Below, in pieces: positions 46,860 through 56,886 of a DNA stretch of 64,000 nt; within the stretch, counting starts at the first letter, position 1, and every line of letters starts with the position of its first letter. The notes beneath the pieces are model-generated. The model was given only the letters and a program-made list of their open reading frames with translations. It made no database searches and was not told where the DNA came from. Both the position numbers and the translations under genes were made by a program. The DNA lies in assembly GCA_949130495.1 (NCBI GenBank), contig OX422215.1, positions 71,749,244 through 71,813,243 on the forward strand. The letters are read 5' to 3'. Origin of the DNA: Sambucus nigra. Its lineage: Eukaryota > Streptophyta > Magnoliopsida > Dipsacales > Adoxaceae.

Positions 46860-48240
46860 ATGGTACCCAAAGTGAAGAGAACTCCTTTTGCAAGGGGTGT
46901 TTCCCCAACACCAAAGCACGCCAACACCAGTGCGCACGCTACCGTCATGCGCCATATTTTGGTGAGTCAAAACGTTTCTAGACACAAGCTGAACATTTCA
47001 TTGGTGTCCTTATGCCGGTGGAGCCAAAAAAATCTGCTGATGGAGGAGAGTGACAACGTTGAGGATTTTGCCTACATATTAACTGCCACTTGTGCAATTA
47101 GCTTTGGACCAACTATATTCATTCCAAGTATCCTGTTCAATTAGCTTTGATTAGTTTGTCATCTACCAACTGAATGGGTGATCTCACCCTTGTGAAGAAC
47201 AACAATACTCTCCAGTTACTTGTATCTCGATGGAGCCGCAGGTCCCACACATTCGTTGCCTTTTGGGGTGAATTCACCATTACTCTCGAGGATGCTTGCG
47301 AGTTATTAGGTCTGGAAGCAATAGGTTTTGACATCTTCTTTGAGGAGGTTGCCTTAAGCACCGATAAGGCCACCTGAGCAGAACTTGAGGAACTGGTGAA
47401 AGACTGCATGGTGACATATAATAAATGTACTTACTCAGAGGTGATCTGGTATTTCTACTTCATCGAAGATAATGCTGTGATTAAGGCCTGCGAAACGGCC
47501 AAAGAAAATCCAAAGAAGAAGAAAGTATTTGAGTATACCCCAGTTGGGAAGGAATTTGATTTAAAAATTGAGCTTGTGGGTTACATTTGGGTCATCCTAT
47601 CAAAGATATTTCTTCCTGATAAACCCCATGACTACCCTAGGAAGGATCTAATTAATATGGTCATTCACATGGCCAGTGACATCAAGCTTCCTCTAGCTGC
47701 CATCACTCTTGGTTTGTTATACACTTGACTAGATCGTGGGCAAGCTAATTCGGCTTAGAGTATCGACAGGTTTGATGTCTCTAACTATGCCAACCACGTG
47801 TTGCTGATAGCCTTCCCGGACGCCCATTTCCGGGAGTATGCCCCAGCTGGCAATTACCCTAGCTTTCATCCCATCAAGGTCCCTCGAATCTATTGCTGTA
47901 ACCACAAGAGTTACAAAAATCCCTTTATCTCTTTAATCGATAAGGAGGAGAAGTTTGTCCCTCGCCCCTATATTAGGGTGGATCATTTTTTTTGAACCAT
48001 TTTTTACGGATGAGGAGCATCCCGTTGTTCCCATCAATGAATCATTATCCATGAACTTTTTGTCTAGCAATGTTCCTCTGTTGCTGATTCCCTCTTATCT
48101 GCCTTCATACACAGAATGGTCCTCCTTTTATTCCATTTATAGCCCGAACTGTGTGGCCATGCAATTTGGCTACGATCAAGGTAATCCCATTTTAAGTCAT
48201 TTCCCGAGAGAAGCCTACCAAATTTTCTTTTCCATGTAAC
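46860..48240 (+). pseudogene. Plant mobile domain (PMD) gene, N-terminal and PMD part
   Basis: The ATG at 46860 opens 94 codons (MVPKVKRTPFARG). After a break near 47145 a second frame carries the PMD pattern: LLVSRWSRRSHTFVAFWGEF, TITLEDACELLGLEAIG, later FREYAPAGNYPSF and, after a frameshift near 47990, YSIYSPNCVAMQFGYDQG, matching the PMD ending as I know it. Stops at 47375-47377, 47725-47727 and 47756-47758 interrupt it. PMD proteins (MAIN/MAIL-like) occur as host genes and as transposon cargo. Here the neighbouring TEs and decay favour cargo of a Tat-like element broken by B, which is inference. Confidence 0.7.
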
Positions 48241-50409
48241 AACTTTCTCACTTCCACCGTTGTCAATATTTATTCGAATTAACCTGCCAACCCTGTTATC
48301 CCGAGCAAAGAAGCTCGAGGGGGAAGGTCTGCGATGTACTTGATGGTATTTTGATCGAATCAGCTGGTACGTTTCTAAAGAAAACTTCTTAAGGAGACCC
48401 GATACCCTGATGTTGAAAGGTTTTCATCGACAGAGTTAGGGTTGAGGAACTGCACTACTTCAAGCACTCTATTCTCTCTCAGCACCACTAATAGTTCTAT
48501 TCCCTCTGAGTTGCATCCTTTCCCCCCTGTGGATTATGATGTGGTAAAGAAGAAGAAAGTGGCTCAATCTTCCCTTCCAGTCGAAGTAGATACTATTACC
48601 CCTGGTCCCTCAAGGCCAGTCTAAGGGGGTGACACTCCCCATGCTTCTTCGACTGGGGCAACTGTGTGGGCCACCAGAAAGGCCCCAAAGAAGAAGCTTA
48701 AGGTTTCCCAAGAGGTCTCACCAAATCTAACTCCTGATTCTAAGGTTCTCTATGAGGTTAACCTAATGTTTGAGCAGCTTCAAAATAGCTAGGAGAACTT
48801 TTCTGAGGAGGATAGGGCTTTCATGTCGGCCCAGATTGCCTCTTGAGGGTTTTCCTATGATTCCCCAATTGTCGACGATAGCAAAAAGAGAAAGTTTGTT
48901 AGACGTGTTAAAATTGTGTTAGAGGAAACATGTGAGACGAGTGAGGAGGAACATTCTGAGAAGGAGGTAGCTATTGGTGAAAAGGTGATGGATGAAGATG
49001 ATAATGAAGAGGAGGAAGGAGAAGAAGGGAAATAAGTGGAGGAAGAGGAAGAGGAGTCTCATCTTCTTCAAAGATGTAGGTTGATAAGAATGGTTTCTTC
49101 TTACAAGCTTACTTCACCTCCTCAAGATTATGAAGTTTTTGAAGATGTTTTGGAGGAAGAGGTATGCCTTCCCTTCTCCCACTTTTAACCATTTTCCTAT
49201 TTTTTCCTTATAATATTGATACCTGCTTTTCCTTTTTAGGTTAATATTTGAGGTGATTTACACGATGATGTTGAAGATAGTAGCCCGTTAGAGGAGTCAA
49301 TTAAAGTTTCACCCGTCTCGAAGGAAGCTGCACCAAAGGAGATAACTACCCATATAGCCTTGCAGGTAACTACAAATTCCCCCCAGGGGCATATATATCT
49401 CTTTATTCTATCAAATCCATTAGTGTCTATTCGCCTGACTCTGCCTTCTTACGCGAGCAGGCTGGGCTTGAAGTAGGTGCTCATAAAATAGGTGTTGCTA
49501 AAAAGTCCCCTGTTGTTATTGTACCGTCAGTTATGATAAACCTTTTCCTTTATCTTTCTGAACGCCTTTTGATTTGTTCATGTTGTTCTCATCTTGTTCT
49601 CTATTGTGCTTCGCAGGTCTCACTTCCTGAAGAAGCTAACATGTTAGCCCCTCTTCCCTCAAATGACCAGGTCTTGGTTACTGTCTTTAGGCCCTCTATC
49701 CTCAATCTAGAGGGGGCCGAGGTTGTTGTTACAGGCCAAGTAGGAGGTAGGCAGGAGGAAGTTGCTAAAGTGGGAGGTGCTATTATTGTTCCCTCAGGGC
49801 AACATCTTTTGGTTGTGCCTGGAGATTTTCATGAGGAAGAAGATTTGATACCGATGGCACCCCAGTAGTTCACTGATGATCAGTAGCCAGAGGTATGCTC
49901 TTCTTTTGTGTAACTCTTGTATTTAAATGTTGTTAGCATTTCCAAATAAATAGGATTTGAATCTCCCATAATCGAGGGTCAGGCGGGCCAAGTCATATTG
50001 GTCTTAAAATCTCCTCTAACTGAGGGTCAGGCAGGCCAATTTATATTGGTCGTAAAATCTCCCATAACCGAGGGCTAGACGAGACAATTTATATGGTCTT
50101 AAAACCTCCCATAACTGAGGGTCAGGCGAGATAAGTTATATGGTCTTAAAACTTCCTATAATCGAGGGTCATGCGGGCCAAGTTATATTGGACTTAAAAT
50201 CTCCCATAACCGAGGGTCAGGTGGGCCAAGTTATATTGGACTTTAAATCTCCCATAACCAAGGGTCAGGGGGGCTAAGTCATATTGGTCTGTAATTTTGC
50301 TTGCAAGCCAGCTTTGTATATTTTTTTGACTTGATAATTTCTTGCATTTCAGGTTGAAGTTGAGCAGTCGGCAGCGCGCGATCCCGGAATTGAAAGGTGT
50401 CACACATGA
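48241..50409 (+). pseudogene. PMD gene, acidic C-terminal tail with four introns
   Basis: After a poorly readable part (48241-48440) one frame runs on with stops: PPVDYDVVKKKKVAQSSLPV, KAPKKKLKVSQEVS, KKRKFVRRVK (nuclear-localisation-like basic clusters) and long Glu-rich runs (DEDDNEEEEGEEG). GT-AG introns are visible at 49162-49239, 49366-49460, about 49521-49616 and 49893-50352. Two stops at 49866-49868 and 49884-49886 both follow CAG and fit CAG to TAG changes. The last exon ends at a TGA about 50407-50409, a few bases before the LTR of element B. Confidence 0.6.
49953..50300 (+). repeat. Minisatellite inside a PMD-gene intron (7 x 47-48 bp)
   Basis: The word (C/T)GAGGG(T/C) recurs at 49974, 50022, 50070, 50117, 50164, 50212 and 50260. 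The unit reads roughly AATCTCCCATAACCGAGGG then TCAGGCGGGCCAAGT and TATATTGGTCTTAA. The whole array is inside the putative 460-nt intron. Confidence 0.9.
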
Positions 50410-50931
50410 AATTGCGTAGGTGTGCCCATCCCCGATCCTCGCGGCAGGCATTCAGCGTGAGGGAGGATCCTAGGTCCCGCGTGTCCTTCTAGGGAGCTCT
50501 TTGGTCGGTGTCATTTGGGTGAGGTGAAAAATATAGAGAGATAGAGTCGCCAGTCTACTTACTCAAAACAAACAAAAGAAAGGGACCATCCCGAAGGACA
50601 ACATCCAAAGACATACTGATGCATACGAAACCAAAATGATTCAAAAAGGATCTGGAGGCTAAGTTACGAAATGGGAAGGTGTTAGGCACCCATTCCGTCC
50701 TTACGGTCTCTCATGGTTTTTTGCTATTTTCCTTTATTTTTCCCGTGATATGTGTGCATGTGTATATATAGTCGAGATAGGAATTATCGACTTGTACCAT
50801 AGAAGAGGTAAAGCGAGTCATCCGTAGGAAGGTATAAAAATATTAGAAAATAGGATTTACGCAATTATCCTTATGTTGATCGTTACGATGGAACGACACC
50901 GCATGTGGAATAATAAACCACTAAGGACAAA

Positions 50932-50940
<9 letters not shown>

Positions 50941-50976
<36 letters not shown>
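50941..50976. repeat. (AT)n microsatellite
   Basis: An uninterrupted AT dinucleotide run of about 36 bp in the LTR of element B, preceded by ATATATGTGT. Confidence 0.98.
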
Positions 50977-50979
<3 letters not shown>

Positions 50980-51648
50980 ATCTAGGAGGATTGAATTTAA
51001 AGAGAACATGATATGAGAGAAAAAGTAAAAATAGGACTCGAATCTCAAATTTTACCCCGAGACGCCTACGTAGCCTATAGAGGCATCAAAGTCCACGTAG
51101 TTCGCATGCAAAAAGAGGGGTGGGGTATATCCCATAAATCCAACCGGGGACTTCTCTTATTTGTGTGTGTGTGTAGAAAAAGTGTTTTAGTTGTGATAAA
51201 AGTGTAAGAAAAGTGTGAGAATTCCCGTTGGGAATTTATGAGCAAACCCTCTTTTTCTTATTTTTTTGTTTTTTATTTGTATGAAAATAAGAGATGCCCA
51301 ATAATACTAAATAAAAAGTATATTAAGATATGTGATATGAGCGAATAAAAGCTCTAAGTAATAAAACAAGTTAATGCGAATTTATGAGAATTTAAGGAGA
51401 GAATTGAGAAAATTGGACCTTCTTGAAGATCTTGAGCTTGATCTTGAATGTTGGAGAGTAGACCTTGCACTTGGATGATGATGGAGAGTGGTTAATTCAC
51501 CAAGTTTGATGAAAAGTATGATGAAAAGTGAAGGTTGGAAAGGGATTTTGATGTGGAAATCGCGTAGACTTAGAGAGAGATTTTTTGGATTTTCTAAGAG
51601 TGATATGCTTCTGATGTGGGTTCCTTTTGCAATGAGGTCAAGGCCTCA

Positions 51649-51733
51649 TTTTTATAGGCCCAGGGCATTATCGATCGGAATTTCCCTGTTCCCGCCAATC
51701 GGCAGGTGCATTTAGGCACACTACCGATAGGCA
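51649..51733 (-). promoter_or_regulatory. LTR promoter of element B: twin palindromes and TATA
   Basis: TATAAAAA on the minus strand (51656-51649) follows two palindrome-family 12-mers, CGCCAATCGGCA (51693-51704) and TACCGATAGGCA (51722-51733) as read on plus, 29 bp apart, as in element A. Confidence 0.55.
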
Positions 51734-51799
51734 AGGTTTGGGACCTGCCGTTTGACCGTGTCTTTCAGGCCTTTTTGGAAAATTGGCCGCAGAGCGCAA

Positions 51800-52480
51800 A
51801 CCGTTGATCCGAATCGCGCACGGGGATGACCGTTGGAAAGTTAATTCAGAGACCTTCGAAAGTACTTTGGATCTCTCTCGGGTTCGGGAGTTGACTTTTG
51901 GTCAAATGTGGCTCGAAAGCATTCGTCGGTCCATTGGACGGGGAATCGTCGGACGCAAACGGATCGTTCGTCCGCATGGTAAGTCCGAATCGCGCATAGG
52001 GCAGACTGTTGGAAAGGTTAGGAGATGTACTTTGACATTCCAAAGAGTTTGATCTGGTTTGGGGAGTTGACTTTGGTCAATCGGGCCCTGGATGCATTCG
52101 GTGACCTTTCAGAGTAAAACGGATCGTTCATCCGTACCGTAAGTCAGAATTGCGCATGGGATGGACCGTTGGAAAGGGGTTTTAGTGCCCTTTGAATATT
52201 CATTCAGTATCGATTGAGTTGAAGAGTTGACTTAGGTCAATGGAGCCTGGGAGCATTCGATGGCCTCTAGATCAGGTTTCGGAGAAAATGGGTTGTTCGT
52301 CCGCATGGTAAGTCGAAATCGCGCACGGGATGGACGGTTGGAAAGGGAATTCAAGTCCCTTTGAAGATTCATTCTGTCTTGGTCGAGATGAAGATTTTAA
52401 CTTTTGGTGAAACGGAACCTGGGGGTGCCCGATGGCTTCTAAGTCAGTACTCGGGGTATGACCTGGGTTTGTAGTGATGA
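51800..52480 (-). repeat. ~160-176-bp U3 tandem repeat of element B
   Basis: The words GCGCA(C/T)(G/A)GG...GTTGGAAAGG recur at about 51831, 52007, 52167 and 52336. Each unit also has (C/G)GTTCGTCCG and AAGATTCATT-like parts. The unit is about one nucleosome long and lies upstream of the LTR promoter. Confidence 0.8.
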
Positions 52481-52537
52481 AGGGAGGTGCTAGGGACCTA
52501 AGGAGAGTTTAGGGGGTAATAGAATGGGGTGTCTACA

Positions 52538-52549
52538 GAGCCCCTCAAT
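52538..52549 (-). promoter_or_regulatory. Polypurine tract of element B
   Basis: On the minus strand ATTGAGGGGCTC lies directly before the TGTAGACACC start of the 3' LTR. Confidence 0.75.
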
Positions 52550-52719
52550 GGGTGAGTTTGGAATAAATGATGCTTTTGAGGGAGGATGACCAATTCAGAG
52601 GGTCGAGGTCGGTGCTGAGGACCTGAGGGAGCGAGGATGTCGAATTCAGGGGGCCGAGGTTTATTTTGAGGATCTAAGGGATGGTTTGGAGGAAAGGTTT
52701 AGGCCAAATCCTGAGGAGG

Positions 52720-53637
52720 TTCTGGGGATAACCGATTCTGCGGGTCGAAGCCAATTCTGAGGGTTTAAAGATGAGGGTGACCGATTCTGCGGGTCGAAGC
52801 CAATTCCGAGGGCTTGAAGATGAGGGTGATCGATTCTGTGGGTCGAAGCCAATTCTACGGGCTTAAGGTGAGATGAACAATTCTATGGGCTTAAGTACAA
52901 GAGGACTAATTCTGCGAGTCAAAGCCAATTCTGCGGGCTTAAGGTGAGATGACCAATTCTGCGGGTCGAAGCCAATTCTGCGGGCTTAAGTAGAGATGAC
53001 CAATTTTGAGGGTTGAAGCCAATTCTGAGGGCTTAAGGTGAGATGACCAATTCTGTGGGTCGAAGCCAATTCTGAGGGCTTAAGGTGAGATGACCAATTC
53101 TGCGGGTCAAAGCCAATTCTGAGGGCTTAAAGTTGAGGGTGACCGATTCTGCGGGTCGAAGCCAATTCTGCAGCTTAAGGTGAGATGACCAATTCTGCGG
53201 GTCGAAGCCAATTTTGCGGGCTTAAGTAAAAGAGGACCAATTCTGCGAGTCGAAGCCAATTCTGTGGGCTTAAGTAGAGTTGACCAATTTTGCGGGTCGA
53301 AGCCAATTCTGCGGGCTTAAGTAGAGATGACCAATTCTATGGATCGAAACCAATTCTGCGGGCTTAAGGTGAGATGACCAATTCTACTGGTCGAAGCCAA
53401 TTCTGTGAGCTTAAGGTGAGATGACCAATTGTGCGGGCTTAAGTAGAGATGACCAATTCTGTAGGTCGAAGCCAATTCTGCGAGCTTAAGTAGAGATGAC
53501 CAATTCTTCGGGTCGAAGCTAATTCTGCGGGCTTAAGGTGAGATTACCAATTCTGTGGGTCGAAGCCAATCTACGGGCTTAAGTAGAGATGACCAATTCT
53601 GCGGGTCGAAGCCAATTCTACGGGCTTAAGTAGAGAT
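52720..53637 (+). repeat. ~47-bp tandem array of element B
   Basis: Some 18-20 copies of a unit of the form GACCAATTCTGCGGG-TCGAAG-CCAATTCTGCGGG-CTTAAG-TAGAGAT or GGTGAGAT. Each unit contains two CCAATTCTGCGGG half-repeats. More diverged copies extend left to about 52560. It sits between the 3' LTR and the PMD gene. Confidence 0.93.
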
Positions 53638-54001
53638 GTTCTTGGGGAACTCTGCCAGGGAGATTTATCTTGTGGTTTTATTTTGGGCTGGGGAAATCTT
53701 TTGCAAAAATTTCACTGGGGAGGTGATTAGGTGGCCCAGGGTTTGGATGTATTCCTTGGGAAAAATTGGGACCTTTGGGGTATAGGGGCGATCTTTAGAG
53801 ATCCTCCGAGAACGTTGCCGGGAGGATTTTTTCTTGGTTTTGGGGAGTTTCGTTGGGGAAATAGGGGTTCCGCTAGAGGAAGTGCGGAATTTTTTTGGTG
53901 AAAATGTTTTAAATTCTTTCTGGGATTTTTAGGAATTTTTTGAGAATTTTTCAGGGCTGTCTAGTATTTTCTGGGAATTTTTGTACGAAATTTTAATGGG
54001 G
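53638..54001. other. Spacer upstream of the PMD gene, element B
   Basis: GT-rich sequence with repeated TTGGGGAA/CTGGGGA words. No gene or RNA structure was recognised. Confidence 0.4.
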
Positions 54002-54063
54002 TGTCGGTCGGCATGATACAGAGGGTGCCATTCGGCAGTGGCACGGACTTTTGGCATCCTATT
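54002..54063 (+). promoter_or_regulatory. Promoter of the antisense PMD gene, element B
   Basis: TGTCGGTCGGCA (54002-54013) and TGCCATTCGGCA (54026-54037), 24 bp apart, are followed by a TATTTAAAG box at about 54058-54066. The gene's ATG is at 54161. Confidence 0.6.
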
Positions 54064-54160
54064 TAAAGAGGCGAATTCCCTTCATTTTTCACAGCTTCTT
54101 GCTTTCTTTCTTTTTACGATTTTCCTCTGCAAATCGTTCTAGCATTCTGATCTCTAAGAA

Positions 54161-56293
54161 ATGGCCACCTTTATGAGCACTGCATCACATAGGGAATGGT
54201 TGACTGTTGATGCCTGAGCGAACTGGAGTGGAGGGACAGGGTGCCTCTTGCTTTGGGGAGTGAGAACTCCTTTGATGCATTTGAGCTGGTGGCGGATGAG
54301 AGGACCTTGCTAAGGGAGACGTCGCGTCATCGCTCCTCGAGGGTGGTGAACCCTGGCGATTATGTAAGTAAAGACTTTTGGCATTCTTCTCTTTTTGATG
54401 ATTTTTCCTGCCTTCTTGATTTTTTGAGAAGGTTTTTTCTTTTGATAGTCCGATATCTCTTTGAAGAACATGCGTGCCCGTGGGATGACGGGGCTTAAGG
54501 ATGTCTGGTAGCATCTTCCATCTGTGGTGCGTTGGATGGTATCTTTAGCGGGTTTTGGGAGGTTGGCATTTACCCTAGATGAGACGCCTCGTTCGACAAC
54601 GATCCTATGCGCTTTAGGGGAGAGGTGGTGGGATACTACCCACACCTTCCATTTTGGCTTTGGGGATATGACCGTGACTCCCATAGATGTGCAGTAGCTA
54701 CTGGGGTTGGATTATGATGGGGAGCAGATAGAGGTGGATAATTTTCTGCGGGTGAGGCCGGAGGCGGTGAGGGAGGCGCTCGGCGATGTAGGGAGGATAG
54801 TGTCTGGGGATTCCATCCGGCTGTCCTTGCTGAAGGATGTTCTTCTGAGTAGGGTGGTTGATGTGGAGGACGGGCTGCAAGTGAGGCAGATGGCCCGGTT
54901 GTTCATATGGTTGGTGCTGGGAGGTTTCATGGTGGCGTCGAGCGGCGACGTCGTCCACTTGTGATTCTTGTCGTATTTGAGGATGTTTTCGAACATCCCT
55001 CTCTATGATTAGGGGAGCCTGACTTTGGCGACCCTCTATTTTTCTTTGGATGCATTTAGCCGGTGCTGCCGATAAACTTTTACTGGAGCCACGTATCTCC
55101 TTGAGGTATTCTTTAATTTGCACATTTTCTTTTTATGCATTCACATTTTTCCTTATGCATCTCTTTTTTGTTGTGAATTCTTATCTTTGGCAGACGTGAT
55201 TCTATGAGGTGATTGGGTGGAATACCCCGCTGATTGCCTTGAAGGACGAGACTGTTGGGGACTTTTATCGATTATATTGATAACGGAAAGTCAATCGACA
55301 GTCGAAGGGATCTCTCTCTCTAGAGGTGGTGCGTCAGGTCTTGAATGGCCTGACTAGTGGTAGGGTAAGACTCTTTCCTCTTCAGTCTTGGTTTTTTGCA
55401 TATTCTGATTCTGTATTGACTTATGCCCATTAGGGATCTTCAGGTGACTTTTTACCCTTTGGGGACAACCATTTAGGATACGGGGGCGACCGGGGGAACG
55501 CGCATATGAGGCATTTTCTAGTGCATAAGTTCGGTCATTCTTGGTATCTCATGGAGCGGGTGGTTCGGCAGATTGCGGAAGAGGTGGTGCCACCTGCGCA
55601 ACCTTCTATGTCTATGAGGAGGGAGCGAGTGTTGCCGGAGGATGTGAGGATTGCGGCGATAATCGGTGAGTTCTACGTGTTATACACTGATACGGCTACG
55701 TCATATGACTATATGGATTTTATGACGAGCTGGTTGATGGCGCCCAGCATATATGATGCCTTGCCTTTCCCATCTGCGGGTTCGAGCCGGGCGGTGGGGT
55801 CATCCCACAACGGTGGTGGTCCGTCGGCGTCTGCGACGATGGCGACTTCAGAGTTCCCCTTTGTGCGATTGCATATCCCTTCATGCAATATTTGGCGGGC
55901 TGATGGAGGGATGGTGCCTATGTTACACCGTCCTCACGCGATGGATCTGGAGGAGTTGGGTTTGACAGAGGAGGTTCTTTGTCATGCGGTATACCTTTTT
56001 GTTCTTTTCTTTCTTTCTTTCTTTTCTGTTTTGATTGTTTTCGCTTTGATACTTATTTTCCCTTTTACTTGCAGCAAGTCCGGGTGTCGACTACTTGGCT
56101 GAGGGATATTAGAGACTGGATATCTTCGGCGACTGCCCATATTCGGGATGCGGTCCCGGTTCCTTCTTGCTTGGTGCCGCCTGCTTTATCCGGGGAGTAC
56201 TTTGGCTCGGGTAGTGGTGGTGCATCATCTCGCCGTAGGGAAAGAGAACGTGTCGCAGGGGTGGAAGCTCTTAGAGAGTGGGGTGAAGGGTAG
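54161..56293 (+). pseudogene. Antisense PMD gene of element B, intron-containing
   Basis: Exon 1 starts at the ATG at 54161 (MATFMSTASHREWLTVDA, then a TGA) and ends NPGDY at a GTAAGT donor. The intron is 54364-54448. Exon 2 carries the PMD core: ALGERWWDTTHTFHFGFG, DMTVTPIDV, LLGLDYDGEQIEVDN, and QMARLFIWLVLGGFMV. Further introns: 55106-55193, probably about 55355-55434, and 55989-56073. The last exon (QVRVSTTWLRDIRDW) ends in a basic tail at 56293. Stops at about 54502, 54695 and 54961 fit CAG, CAG and CGA changed to TAG, TAG and TGA. A 1-nt shift lies near 55065. The domain order resembles PMD proteins carried by other plant transposons; its function is unknown. Confidence 0.75.
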
Positions 56294-56651
56294 GTGACAG
56301 AGAGAGAGAATGTGGGTTCGGGCTGAGTCCCGTTGTTTTTTGCTTTTCTTTTATTTCCTGCAACATTGATGTAGCATAGAAGAATATATATATATACAAT
56401 TCAATGGGTTTTTTTAATTATCTTTTGTTAATGATGGATGAATGCATGCGCATGCGCTTTTTACTTTGCTGCTGAGACCGTAAAAAGAGATATTTTTGGG
56501 ATTTTAGGGGAAAGTTTTTTAAAAAATGAGAAATTATATAAGGGTGGAAGAGCATTTTTTGAAATTATATTTGAGAATAACAATTTATTTTTATTGACCT
56601 TCTGATTTTGACACAAGAGGAAAAAAAGGAAAATTTTTAAAAAAAGGGGGT
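56294..56651. other. Spacer between the PMD and DUF7745 genes, element B
   Basis: A GA-rich run (GAGAGAGAATGTGGG) and AT-rich 3'-UTR-like sequence homologous to 7985-8359 in A. The shared word GTGGGTTCGGGCTGAGTCCC marks the PMD 3' UTR in both. No gene is seen. Confidence 0.55.
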
Positions 56652-56816
56652 TGCCGGTCGGCAAGACCCTTTTCTGCCTATCAGCAGTCAAGTCCAGTCC
56701 CATCAATTCAAAGCTTTGATTAGTGCCCTCTTCAGCGTCTTATACTTTGTGGGGTAGGATTCCCTCCGATTTCTGCAGGGGTCATGTCTTTTGTGAGGGT
56801 TCTCAAGTATAAAAAG
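56652..56816 (+). promoter_or_regulatory. Promoter of the antisense DUF7745 gene, element B
   Basis: TGCCGGTCGGCA (56652-56663) and TGCCTATCAGCA (56675-56686) are 23 bp apart; TATAAAAAG follows at 56808-56816, about 75 bp before the first homologous codons. Confidence 0.6.
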
Positions 56817-56886
56817 GGGTAAGGGTGGAGTTTTTTCATCACACCTTCACATTCTTACTTACTCGCCTACTATTTCTTAGTCTTGC

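Larger units (their letters stand above)
50421..52537 (-). repeat. 3' LTR of element B (2117 bp)
   Basis: On the plus strand it runs TGTGCCCATCCC...GGTGTCTACA. The left end aligns with the LTR end of A next to its primer-binding site (28809), and the right end abuts a polypurine tract. It contains a TA microsatellite, a TATA box, twin palindromes and a ~170-bp U3 repeat. Confidence 0.85.

Noticed and set aside
51783..52052. 89-codon plus-strand frame in the LTR of element B
   Set aside because: Lies over the U3 tandem repeat, not conserved in the LTR of A.
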